Below, piece by piece: positions 24,683-32,009 of a stretch of DNA of 64,000 nucleotides. How positions within the stretch are numbered: the stretch's first letter is position 1; each line of letters begins with the position of its first letter. Under the pieces are notes generated by a model. It searched no databases. It saw only the letters and a list, made by a program, of their open reading frames with translations, and was not told the DNA's origin. The position numbers were made by a program, and so were the translations under genes. Origin of the DNA: Variovorax sp. PMC12 (lineage in GTDB: Bacteria; Pseudomonadota; Gammaproteobacteria; Burkholderiales; Burkholderiaceae_C); the NCBI RefSeq assembly GCF_003019815.1, contig NZ_CP027773.1, forward strand, positions 4,698,501 through 4,762,500, in the 5' to 3' direction.

Positions 24683-27600
24683 TCAGCTGCCCGCCCACAC
24701 ATCCAGCACATAGCGCTGGTCCGCAATCATCTTGTCCATCCACGCGGCGCTGTCGTGCCCATGCTCGCGCGCCAGGTCGCTCAGCGTGCGCCGCACGTCG
24801 GGCTCCATGCGCGAGCCGTCGCCGCACACATAGACCACGGCGCCTGCTTCGAGCAGTTTCCACACATGGGCTGACTGCTCGCGGATCAGGTCCTGCACGT
24901 AGACCTTGCGCTCGCCCGCGCGCGAGAACGCGGTGTGCAGCTTCATCACGCCGCGGTGCGCCCAGGCCTGGAGTTCGTCGGCGTAGATGAAGTCCTGCTC
25001 CGGATTGCGGCAGCCGAAGAACAGCAGCGCCTCGCCGAGCGCATTGCCGGCTTCTATCTGCGCCGCGCGTTCCTGCAGGAAGCCGCGGAACGGCGCGAGG
25101 CCGGTGCCGGGGCCGACCATGATGAGCGGGCGGCTCGCGTTTTCCGGCAGCCTGAAGCCCTCGGCGGTGGTCTCGCGCACCACGCCGTGCACCGTGTCGC
25201 CGGCCTCGGCGCGCGCCAGGAAGTTGGAGCACACGCCCTCGAAGGTGCCGATGCCCGACTTGGCCGGGCCGCTCACCACGCCCACTGTCACGCTGCACCT
25301 GCCCGGCGTCATCGTCGGCGACGAGGAGATCGAGTAGTAGCGCGGCGACAGCGGCGACAGCATTTCGAGGAACACCGCGAACGGCACCTGGCAGGCGCGG
25401 TGCTCTTCCAGCAGGTCGAGCAGCGACTTGCGCTTGTGGAGCACGTCGGCCTTGTATGCGGCCTGCGAAGCCTCGTCGCTGCCCGAGAGGGCCAGCAGCT
25501 TGGGCTTGGTGAACGGGCACTCGGTGTAGGCCGCGAGCGTGGCGATCTGCTTTCGCGTGGCCACGTCCTGCAGCTCGACGTAGTCGCCCAGCAGGCGGTC
25601 GACCGCGATCACCTGCTCCACCGGCAGCGCTGCCTTGCGGCCCGCGACGGCATGCAGGCGCACATGCGCGGTGCGGTCGAAGCCGAAGCGCGCCATGGCA
25701 CGCTCGACCTGCGCCGGGCTGTTGCGCGGCACCACGCTCAGGTGGTCGCCGGCGCGGTAGACCAGGCCCTCGGGCAGCATCAGCTCGACGTGGCGGGTGG
25801 AGCGGCCGCCTTCTCCATTGCCGCCTTTCTGCAGCTCGCGGTTCTCGATGACCCGCAGCGCCACCGCGCCCAGCGCATCGACGATGGCGTTCTTCTGCGG
25901 CGGCGGCAGCTCTTCCAGCGTGTAGAGCGGCTCGCTCTGCGCGGGCGTGTCGGCGCCGGTCTTGATGTCGAAGGCCTTCACCAGCTCGGGCCAGAGCGCG
26001 TCGCTCCAGTCCTGGAAGGCGCCGTCCATGTCTTCGCGCGCATCGCCCTCGCCGCGTGGATGCACTCGCGTGGCGCCCAGTGCCTCGAGCCGTTCGTCGA
26101 TGCGGCGCGGCACGGCCTGGTAGGTGGCGGCCCAGTCGGTGTTGCCGCAGCCGAACACGCTGAAGCGCACGCCGTTGAGCGCGTCGTCGGCCTTGTCGAG
26201 CCAGCGGTGGAACTCGGCCGCGTTGTCGGGCGCCACGCCGTTGTAGGAAGCGCAGACGATCGCCACCGCGCCGTTGGCCGGCAGCCGCTCTGCATAGTCG
26301 TCGAGCGAGGCCAGTTGGGTGGAGAAGCCGCGCATCTCGCCCGCCTCGGCGAGCTGGCGCGCCAGGTCTTCGGCGGTGCCGAGGTTGGAGCCCTGCAGCA
26401 CCAGCAGCGAGGTGCCGTGGCGCGCGGCATGCGGCTTGCGCGCCGCGGCGGCCTGAACGGGCTGCACCGGCGCGGCCGCCGCGTCGGTCATGTTGCCGCG
26501 CGGGCGCGTGGCCGGGTCGCGCAACAGCGCCTTGATCCTGAAGCCCTCGGGCTTGATGGTGAGCGCTTCCTTGATCTTCAGCTTGTAGCCCGTGTGGTCC
26601 ACCAGGTTGAAGCGCTGCAGGATCATGCCCAGCGTGAGCACCGCCTCCTGCAGTGCGAACTGGCGCCCGATGCAGGCGCGCTGCCCGTTGCCGAAAGGCT
26701 TGAAGGCGTTCACCGGCCGCTCGCGCTCGGCCTCGCGGCTGAAGTTGTCGGGGTCGAACCGGTCGGCGTTCTCGCCCCAGATACCCTTGTCACGATGCAG
26801 CGCCAGCGCATGCATGATGACCATGTTGTTCTTCTTGATGGTGTACTGGCCGCCGATCTTCGTGTCTTCCTTGGCGCGCATCGAGATGGCCGGCGCGGTC
26901 GGGAACAGGCGCAGCGATTCCTTCAGCACCTGCATCACGTACTGCAGGCGGTTGACCTGCGCGTAGGTGGGCTTCTGCGTGGTGTCGGGGCCGAACACGT
27001 TGTCGACCTCGGCCTGGGCCTTGGCCATGGCCTCGGGGTTGTTCAGCAGGAAGTAGATGGCGAACGAGAGCAGGCCGCTGGTGGTTTCATGCCCCGCGAT
27101 GAGGAATTCGATGCACTCGTCGCGGATCATCTTGTCGGTGAGCTGCTCGCCGCTCTTCTTGTCCACGCCCGCGATCATGTAGCTCAGCAGGTCGGGCTTG
27201 GTGGCGATGTCGGCGCCGCTCGCGCGCCGCTCCTCGATGATGTCTTCCACCATCTTGTGCATGTAGCGGATGTCCTTGCGCTGCTGCGCAAGCTCCTTCT
27301 TCAGCATCAGCTCTTCGAGCGGCAGGCCGCGGCGGTTCTGCACCGTCTCCAGCGTGCGCACCATCGCATCGACGAAGGGATGGAAGCCTTCGCGGTAGAA
27401 GGAGTTGAAGCGATAGCCGAAGCCGCACAGGCCGATGGTGTCGAGCGTGAGCGCGGTCATGTCGCGCACCACGTCCACTTCCTCGTCGAAGTTCAGGCGC
27501 TCCCACTTGGTGACCAGTTGCCCGGCGATGTCCAGCATCATCGGGTGGTAGGCCTGCATGGCGCGCTGGCTGAAGTTGGCCAGCAAAATGTTGTGCGGCT

Positions 27601-27904
27601 TCGACCAGGTTTCTTCGTGCGTGTCCGATGTGAAGAGGCCATGCGACGCGGCGCGCAACCGGCGCAAGGCACCGCGCGTGCTCTTGTCGAAGCGGGCTTC
27701 CTCGCACAGCTCGTCGACCAGCGCGGGCGAAGACACCACGATCACCGGCATGCCCGGCATGTCGAGCCAGTAGATGCCGCCGAGGTCTTGCGCGATCTTC
27801 CACATGTCGAGCACGGGAGAATCGGAGCCGATCGACAGCAGGTTCCCGACGAAGGGCTTCTTCGCCGGATGCGGGATCGGGTGGAGCGAGTTTTTGCCTG
27901 CCAT
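24683..27904 (-). CDS. Self-sufficient cytochrome P450-NADPH reductase fusion (CYP102/BM3 type)
   Basis: A 1073-residue fused monooxygenase. The P450 domain (residues 1-470) has the I-helix AGHETTSGLLSF at about 270-281, the ExxR segment (VLKESLRLFPTAP) and the haem motif FGNGQRACIGRQ with Cys411. An Ala/Pro linker precedes the FMN domain (LLVLQGSNLGTAEDLARQ, near residue 500) and the FAD/NADPH part (YYSISSSPT; GPGTGLAPFRGFLQER; YVCGDGSRMEPDVRRTL), ending in VLDVWAGS like BM3. It hydroxylates or epoxidises medium to long-chain fatty acids in the prototype. The start at 27904 (MAGKNSLHPIP) was chosen because it matches the family; an upstream ATG is spurious. No regulator gene adjoins it. The toxin and its remnants lie downstream and a large inverted repeat upstream. 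Confidence 0.96.
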   Translation of the reverse strand: MAGKNSLHPIPHPAKKPFVGNLLSIGSDSPVLDMWKIAQDLGGIYWLDMPGMPVIVVSSPALVDELCEEARFDKSTRGALRRLRAASHGLFTSDTHEETWSKPHNILLANFSQRAMQAYHPMMLDIAGQLVTKWERLNFDEEVDVVRDMTALTLDTIGLCGFGYRFNSFYREGFHPFVDAMVRTLETVQNRRGLPLEELMLKKELAQQRKDIRYMHKMVEDIIEERRASGADIATKPDLLSYMIAGVDKKSGEQLTDKMIRDECIEFLIAGHETTSGLLSFAIYFLLNNPEAMAKAQAEVDNVFGPDTTQKPTYAQVNRLQYVMQVLKESLRLFPTAPAISMRAKEDTKIGGQYTIKKNNMVIMHALALHRDKGIWGENADRFDPDNFSREAERERPVNAFKPFGNGQRACIGRQFALQEAVLTLGMILQRFNLVDHTGYKLKIKEALTIKPEGFRIKALLRDPATRPRGNMTDAAAAPVQPVQAAAARKPHAARHGTSLLVLQGSNLGTAEDLARQLAEAGEMRGFSTQLASLDDYAERLPANGAVAIVCASYNGVAPDNAAEFHRWLDKADDALNGVRFSVFGCGNTDWAATYQAVPRRIDERLEALGATRVHPRGEGDAREDMDGAFQDWSDALWPELVKAFDIKTGADTPAQSEPLYTLEELPPPQKNAIVDALGAVALRVIENRELQKGGNGEGGRSTRHVELMLPEGLVYRAGDHLSVVPRNSPAQVERAMARFGFDRTAHVRLHAVAGRKAALPVEQVIAVDRLLGDYVELQDVATRKQIATLAAYTECPFTKPKLLALSGSDEASQAAYKADVLHKRKSLLDLLEEHRACQVPFAVFLEMLSPLSPRYYSISSSPTMTPGRCSVTVGVVSGPAKSGIGTFEGVCSNFLARAEAGDTVHGVVRETTAEGFRLPENASRPLIMVGPGTGLAPFRGFLQERAAQIEAGNALGEALLFFGCRNPEQDFIYADELQAWAHRGVMKLHTAFSRAGERKVYVQDLIREQSAHVWKLLEAGAVVYVCGDGSRMEPDVRRTLSDLAREHGHDSAAWMDKMIADQRYVLDVWAGS

Positions 27905-28319
27905 CGTTGTTGTGCCTTCGGGTTGGACCCGCTTCGGATGTCCGGGGTGTAACAACCGGAGTATCCCGACGGCACGGGGGCAGGGAGGACGGGGTTTCCC
28001 TTAGCTTCCGGGTTCGTTTCTCGGGTTCATTCAGGGCGCGTTCAGGGCGCGCTCACGCTGACGAGGTACCTTGCTCCGCGAATGTCCCCCGGCCTGCGGC
28101 CTCCTCCTTTATTTCGCTGCGCAAGGCACCCCGCCGGCGTGAGCGTTGGACAGAGCGGTCGTTGATCAACTGCGAACCAGCAGCGTGCCCTGTGCACAGG
28201 GCACCGGGTGCTCCCCGCAGCGAAATAAAGGAGGAGGGGCGCAGCCCCGGGGGACATTCGCGGAGGGGAGTACCCGGTGGCCTGCGCACACGCCCTGAAC
28301 CTGAAGCCACTGGGAAGAG
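27905..28319. other. Intergenic stretch with promoter region and repeat element
   Basis: A 415 bp gap between the start of the P450 gene (minus strand) and the stop of the ABC receptor gene. The first 130 bp must contain the P450 promoter, and include two near-identical GGGCGCG-type repeats (TTCAGGGCGCG at about 28028 and 28038). The rest is occupied by a large imperfect inverted repeat described separately. I see no credible gene: frames on both strands are short and mirror each other because of the repeat. Confidence 0.7.
28066..28265. repeat. Large imperfect inverted repeat (possible mobile or REP-like intergenic element)
   Basis: Two arms of about 57 bp face each other: the left reads ...CTCCGCGAATGTCCCCCGG...CTCCTCCTTTATTTCGCTGC and the right is its near-complement (GCAGCGAAATAAAGGAGGAG...CCGGGGGACATTCGCGGAG), differing at a few positions and by a 2-base indel. 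The loop of about 85 bp holds two perfect palindromes, GTTGATCAAC (28161-28170) and GTGCCCTGTGCACAGGGCAC (28185-28204). Shorter similarity (TTCAGGGCG) may extend the arms outward. I have a recollection of similar AATAAAGGAGG elements between genes of Comamonadaceae, but this is not verifiable here. It could be a miniature mobile element or a large transcription-stopping structure between the P450 and the receptor gene. Confidence 0.75.
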
Positions 28320-29582
28320 TCAGGGCCGAACCATCTTGCACTCAGTACCCTGAGCCAGCTCGTTCCCGGTATAGACCGCGTCAGTGCGAAAACCATAGTT
28401 CGTGCCCTCCCAGCCCACCTTCACGGTCTTGCCGTCCACCGGTGCAATGGTGTTCACCACCTGCGGCAGCAGCAACTGATGGTCTTCGCCGCGCATGCGC
28501 ACCGGTCCCACCACCGAATCGAAAGTCAGGTCTTCGAGTGCATGCGCCACCTTCACCGTGTCCGTGGAGCCTGCCTTGTTGATGGCCGCGGCCAGCAGGC
28601 GCGGCGTCATGTCGATGCGCGGCGCGAGGAAGTCCTTGCCCGTCTTGGCCTTGTAGGCCTTGGCCAGCGCGTCCACCTTCGGCGTGTCGGCCTCGCCCGG
28701 ATGCCATTCGGCCACCCACGTCAACTGCCCCAGCTTCGCCTGCGACACCGCGGTCACCGTGCCCGGCACCGAACCCGCGCTGTGGTTGAAGTAACGCAGG
28801 TTGTAGCCCGCGTCGCCCGCGGCCTTCAGCAGCAGCGTCATGTCCTGGCCCCAGTTGCCTGTGATGACCGAGTCGGCTCCGCTCTGCTTCACGTTGGCGA
28901 TGTACGGCGCGAAGTCCTTCACCCGGCCGATGGGGTGCAGCGTCTCGCCGACGAACTGGATGTCGGGCCGCGCGAGGCCCACCATCTGGCGGCCATAGCT
29001 GGCCCACTGCTTGCCGTGCGCATAGTCCTGGTTCAGCAGATAGACCTTCTTCACATCGGGCGTCTTCTTGATGTAGTTGGCCAGCGCCTTCATCTTCATC
29101 GCCGTGTTCGCCTCGGTCTGGAAGTGCCAGAAGCTGCAGGCCTTGCCCGTCATCTCCGGGTCGATGGAGGAATGGTTCAGCACGATCAGTTCCTTGCCCG
29201 GGTTGCGCTGGTTCCAGCGTGCCACCGACTGCACCAGCGCCGTGACCACCGACGATCCCGAGCCGCCCGTCACGATCGCCTTCGCACCCTGGTCGATGGC
29301 CGCCTGCAGCGCGCTCTGGCTTTCCTGCGCCGACAGCTTGCTGTCGAACTGCAGCAGCTGCAGCTTGGTGCCGCCGAGCACGCCGCCCTTGGCGTTGATG
29401 TCCTCGATGGCGTACTGCGTGTGCATCAGCATCAGCTCGCCGACATTGGCGAAGGGGCCCGAGAGCGGGTCGATGTAGGCGATCTTGTAGGTCTGCTGCT
29501 GCTGCTGGGCATGCGCGGCGCCCGCGATGCAAAGCACAGAGGCAAGGGCGATCCGCGCCAATGGCGCACGGTTGAACTTCAT
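28320..29582 (-). CDS. Branched-chain amino-acid-type ABC transporter substrate-binding protein
   Basis: A 420-residue periplasmic binding protein of the LivJ/LivK family (type I fold). It has a signal peptide (IALASVLCIAGAAHAQ), then the family start YKIAYIDPLSGPFANVGEL, and typical elements such as GGVLGGTKLQLLQFDSK (in parts), AIVTGGSGSSVVTAL, and VKKVYLLNQDYAHGKQW. No permease or ATPase gene is adjacent, so it must share a transporter encoded elsewhere. Because it lies next to a TetR gene and an acyl-CoA synthetase/carboxylase pair, the ligand may be an organic or aromatic acid rather than an amino acid; this is an inference. Confidence 0.9.
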   Translation of the reverse strand: MKFNRAPLARIALASVLCIAGAAHAQQQQQTYKIAYIDPLSGPFANVGELMLMHTQYAIEDINAKGGVLGGTKLQLLQFDSKLSAQESQSALQAAIDQGAKAIVTGGSGSSVVTALVQSVARWNQRNPGKELIVLNHSSIDPEMTGKACSFWHFQTEANTAMKMKALANYIKKTPDVKKVYLLNQDYAHGKQWASYGRQMVGLARPDIQFVGETLHPIGRVKDFAPYIANVKQSGADSVITGNWGQDMTLLLKAAGDAGYNLRYFNHSAGSVPGTVTAVSQAKLGQLTWVAEWHPGEADTPKVDALAKAYKAKTGKDFLAPRIDMTPRLLAAAINKAGSTDTVKVAHALEDLTFDSVVGPVRMRGEDHQLLLPQVVNTIAPVDGKTVKVGWEGTNYGFRTDAVYTGNELAQGTECKMVRP

Positions 29583-29607
29583 GGTCTGTCTCCGGAGGTT
29601 GTTGTCG

Positions 29608-30300
29608 TCAGGTCTTCGTTCGCAGCCCGATCACGCGGCTGGCCAGCCTGGTGAGCTCGGCCACCACCTCGTCGGGCGACAGGCGTCCGCCCGGCCGGTA
29701 CCAGCTGTACAGGAAGCCCGGCAGGCTGCAGGCGGCGAGCGCGGTGATCTTGGTCTCGGTGAAGTCGAGGTCGCCGTCGCGCCGCGCTTCTTCGAGCAGC
29801 GGGCACAGCAGGTCGTAGAAGTGATGCGCCAGCCTCTTCTGCGCGGCGAGGTATTCGGGCCGGTACACCTGCGGCTCGCGGTAGGCGAAGAAGGCGGCCG
29901 GGTGATGCGTGATGGTCGCGCGGATCAGCCGCTCGATGCCTTCGAGCACCTTCTCGCTGGCGCGTCGCGGGTCGGTGGCCGCGAAGTCGAGCGCGGTGAA
30001 GCAGTCGACCGCCGGGGCCCACGAGAGCGTCTCGAAGATTTCCTGCTTGTCGCGGAAGTAGTAGTACACGAAAGGCTTGGTCACGCCCAGCGCGCGAACG
30101 ATCTGCGCCATGGTCGTGTTGGCGTAGCCCTGCGCCGCGAACAGCTGCGCCGCCGCCTGCAGGATGCGCTCGCGCTGCAGGTCGGTGCCTTGCGTGGCGG
30201 CGCGCTGCCGGCCGGTGCCCTGCGGCAGGTGCGGCTGCGTGGTCGTTGTCTCGCTCTGGTCTCCAGAGGGTTTTTGCCGTGTCGCGGAAGTTATACCCAT
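29608..30300 (-). CDS. TetR family transcriptional regulator
   Basis: A 230-residue regulator with the HTH at about residues 40-85 (ERILQAAAQLFAAQGYANTTMAQIVRA read in part; VTKPFVYYYFRDKQEIFETL). The N-terminal 35 residues are Gln/Thr-rich and look disordered. The start at 30300 (MGITSATRQ) lies inside a perfect palindrome TACCCATGGGTA. Alternative in-frame starts lie further up at 30327 and 30351. It is divergent from the acyl-CoA synthetase gene and precedes the ABC receptor gene by 25 bp, so it is placed to control both directions. Confidence 0.9.
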   Translation of the reverse strand: MGITSATRQKPSGDQSETTTTQPHLPQGTGRQRAATQGTDLQRERILQAAAQLFAAQGYANTTMAQIVRALGVTKPFVYYYFRDKQEIFETLSWAPAVDCFTALDFAATDPRRASEKVLEGIERLIRATITHHPAAFFAYREPQVYRPEYLAAQKRLAHHFYDLLCPLLEEARRDGDLDFTETKITALAACSLPGFLYSWYRPGGRLSPDEVVAELTRLASRVIGLRTKT

Positions 30301-30305
30301 GGGTA
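30294..30305. promoter_or_regulatory. Candidate TetR operator between the tetR and acyl-CoA synthetase genes
   Basis: The perfect 12 bp palindrome TACCCATGGGTA overlaps the presumed TetR start codon and lies 80 bp upstream of the synthetase ATG in the divergent control region. Symmetry and position fit autoregulation by the adjacent TetR protein. A full operator for this family would often be longer, and no flanking symmetry is obvious. Confidence 0.4.
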
Positions 30306-30385
30306 GGATTGTTCGTGCACCATGCGGCATTGGCAAGCGCCCGCCCTGCATGGGCGGCTATCGATAACCCTGAGAAAGTGACGCC

Positions 30386-31999
30386 ATGGAGACATTGCCC
30401 GACCGCCCCCAGCAGCCCCTGCACGAGTACCTGCGCACCCACGCGCGCGAGCGCGGCGCGAGCCCCGCGTGCATCTGGTACGGCCATGCCATGAGCTGGG
30501 CCGAGCTCGACCGCGCGAGCGATGCCTTCGCAGCGCGGCTGCAGGCCCTGGGCGTGAAGAAGGGCGAGCCGGTGGTGCTGTTCCTCAACAACTGCCCGCA
30601 GTACCTGGTGGCGCACTTCGGCATCCAGAAGATCGGCGCCATCGTCTGCCCGAGCGGCCCGCTCAACAAGGAGCACGAGCTGGCCTACCAGGTCAACGAC
30701 CTGAAGGCGCGGGTGATCATCGCGGCCGCGCCGTTGCTGCCGGTGGTGCGCAAGGTGCAGCCTGAAAGCGCGCTCGAACATGTGTTCGCGGTGCACTACG
30801 CCGACCTGCTGCCCGCGCAGCCCTCGCTCGACCTGCCGGCCGAACTGGCCGCCGAGCACGACGCAGCGCGCACCGTGCCCGAGGGCTGCGAAGACTTCCT
30901 CGCCGTGATGAAAGCCGATGCCAGGCCGCAGCCCGTGGCCATCGACATGGACGACGTGGCGCTCATGACCTACACCTCGGGCACCACGGGCCTGCCGAAG
31001 GGCGCGATGCTCACTTACGCCAACGCGCTCTTCAAGACGCGCGCGGCGGCCGACTGCAACGGCGTGGGGCCGGCCGACGTGCTGCTGTCCATCGCGCCGC
31101 TGTATCACATCGCCGGCATGCTGATGGGCGTGAACGTGCCGGTGCTCAGCGGCGCGGCCTCGGTGCTGCTGCACCGCTTCGACCCGCGCACCGTGCTGCA
31201 GGCCATCTCCACGTACAAGGTGAGCTGGTGGTACAGCATCGCGCCGATGAACGTGGCCTGCATGCAGGTGCCGGACATCGCGGCCTTCGACCTGGGCAGC
31301 CTGAAGATGAACCCGGTAACCAGCTTCGGCATCACATTCACCGAACCGCTCGCGCAGCAGTGGCGCTCGCATGCGCCCAACTGCACCTCGTTCGAAGCCG
31401 CCTACGGCCTGAGCGAGACCCACACCTGCGACACCTACACGCCGCACCATGCGCCGCGCTGGGGCACGCAGGGCATCGCGGTGCCGGGCGTGACCATCCG
31501 CATCATCGACACCGACACCCAGGCCGACATGCCGGTGGGCGAGGTCGGCGAGATCGTGCTGACCAGCAAGGGCTCGTTCAAGGGCTACTGGAACAAGCCC
31601 GAGGCCACCGCCGCCACGCTGCGCAACGGCTGGGTGCACACCGGCGACATGGGCAAGCTCGACGCCGACGGCTACCTCACCTTCATCGGCCGCTTCAAGG
31701 AAATGATCAAGGTCTCGGGCTACAGCGTGTTCCCGGAAGAGGTCGAGACCATCCTCATCAAGCATCCGGCGGTGGCGCAGGCGGCGGTCATCGCGCAGCC
31801 CGATGCGGAGAAGGGCGAGGTCGTGAAGGCCTTCATCGTGCGCAAGCCCGGCGCCGCGCTGGAGGCCGACGCGCTCGTGGCCTGGGCGCGCGACAACATG
31901 GCGAGCTACAAGGCGCCGCGCGCCGTGAGCTTCATCGACGCACTGCCGACCACCGGCGCCGGCAAGGTGCTGCGCCGGCTGCTCAAAGACAAAAGCTGA
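30386..31999 (+). CDS. Class I adenylate-forming acyl-CoA synthetase
   Basis: A 537-residue acid-CoA ligase. The AMP/P-loop motif is YTSGTTGLPKGAMLTY at about residue 195; the adenylate motif is EAAYGLSETHTC (near 335), followed by GWVHTGDMGKLDADGYLTFIGR and the hinge/catalytic region RFKEMIKVSGYSVFPEEVE; the C-terminal lysine is in TGAGKVLRRLLK. It activates a carboxylic acid (probably medium or long chain) to its CoA ester via an acyl-adenylate. The carboxylase gene starts 10 bp later, so the two form one transcript, and the product may feed the carboxylase. Confidence 0.92.
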   Translation: METLPDRPQQPLHEYLRTHARERGASPACIWYGHAMSWAELDRASDAFAARLQALGVKKGEPVVLFLNNCPQYLVAHFGIQKIGAIVCPSGPLNKEHELAYQVNDLKARVIIAAAPLLPVVRKVQPESALEHVFAVHYADLLPAQPSLDLPAELAAEHDAARTVPEGCEDFLAVMKADARPQPVAIDMDDVALMTYTSGTTGLPKGAMLTYANALFKTRAAADCNGVGPADVLLSIAPLYHIAGMLMGVNVPVLSGAASVLLHRFDPRTVLQAISTYKVSWWYSIAPMNVACMQVPDIAAFDLGSLKMNPVTSFGITFTEPLAQQWRSHAPNCTSFEAAYGLSETHTCDTYTPHHAPRWGTQGIAVPGVTIRIIDTDTQADMPVGEVGEIVLTSKGSFKGYWNKPEATAATLRNGWVHTGDMGKLDADGYLTFIGRFKEMIKVSGYSVFPEEVETILIKHPAVAQAAVIAQPDAEKGEVVKAFIVRKPGAALEADALVAWARDNMASYKAPRAVSFIDALPTTGAGKVLRRLLKDKS

Positions 32000-32009
32000 G
32001 AGGTTCCGT

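Noticed and set aside
24935..27952. 1005-codon plus-strand open frame antisense to the P450 fusion
   Set aside because: Composition is typical of a shadow frame (Arg/His/Val/Leu-rich, no motifs), while the minus strand has a complete CYP102-type protein.
28042..28396. Several short frames with similar peptides on both strands
   Set aside because: They are mirror images produced by the inverted repeat, not genes.
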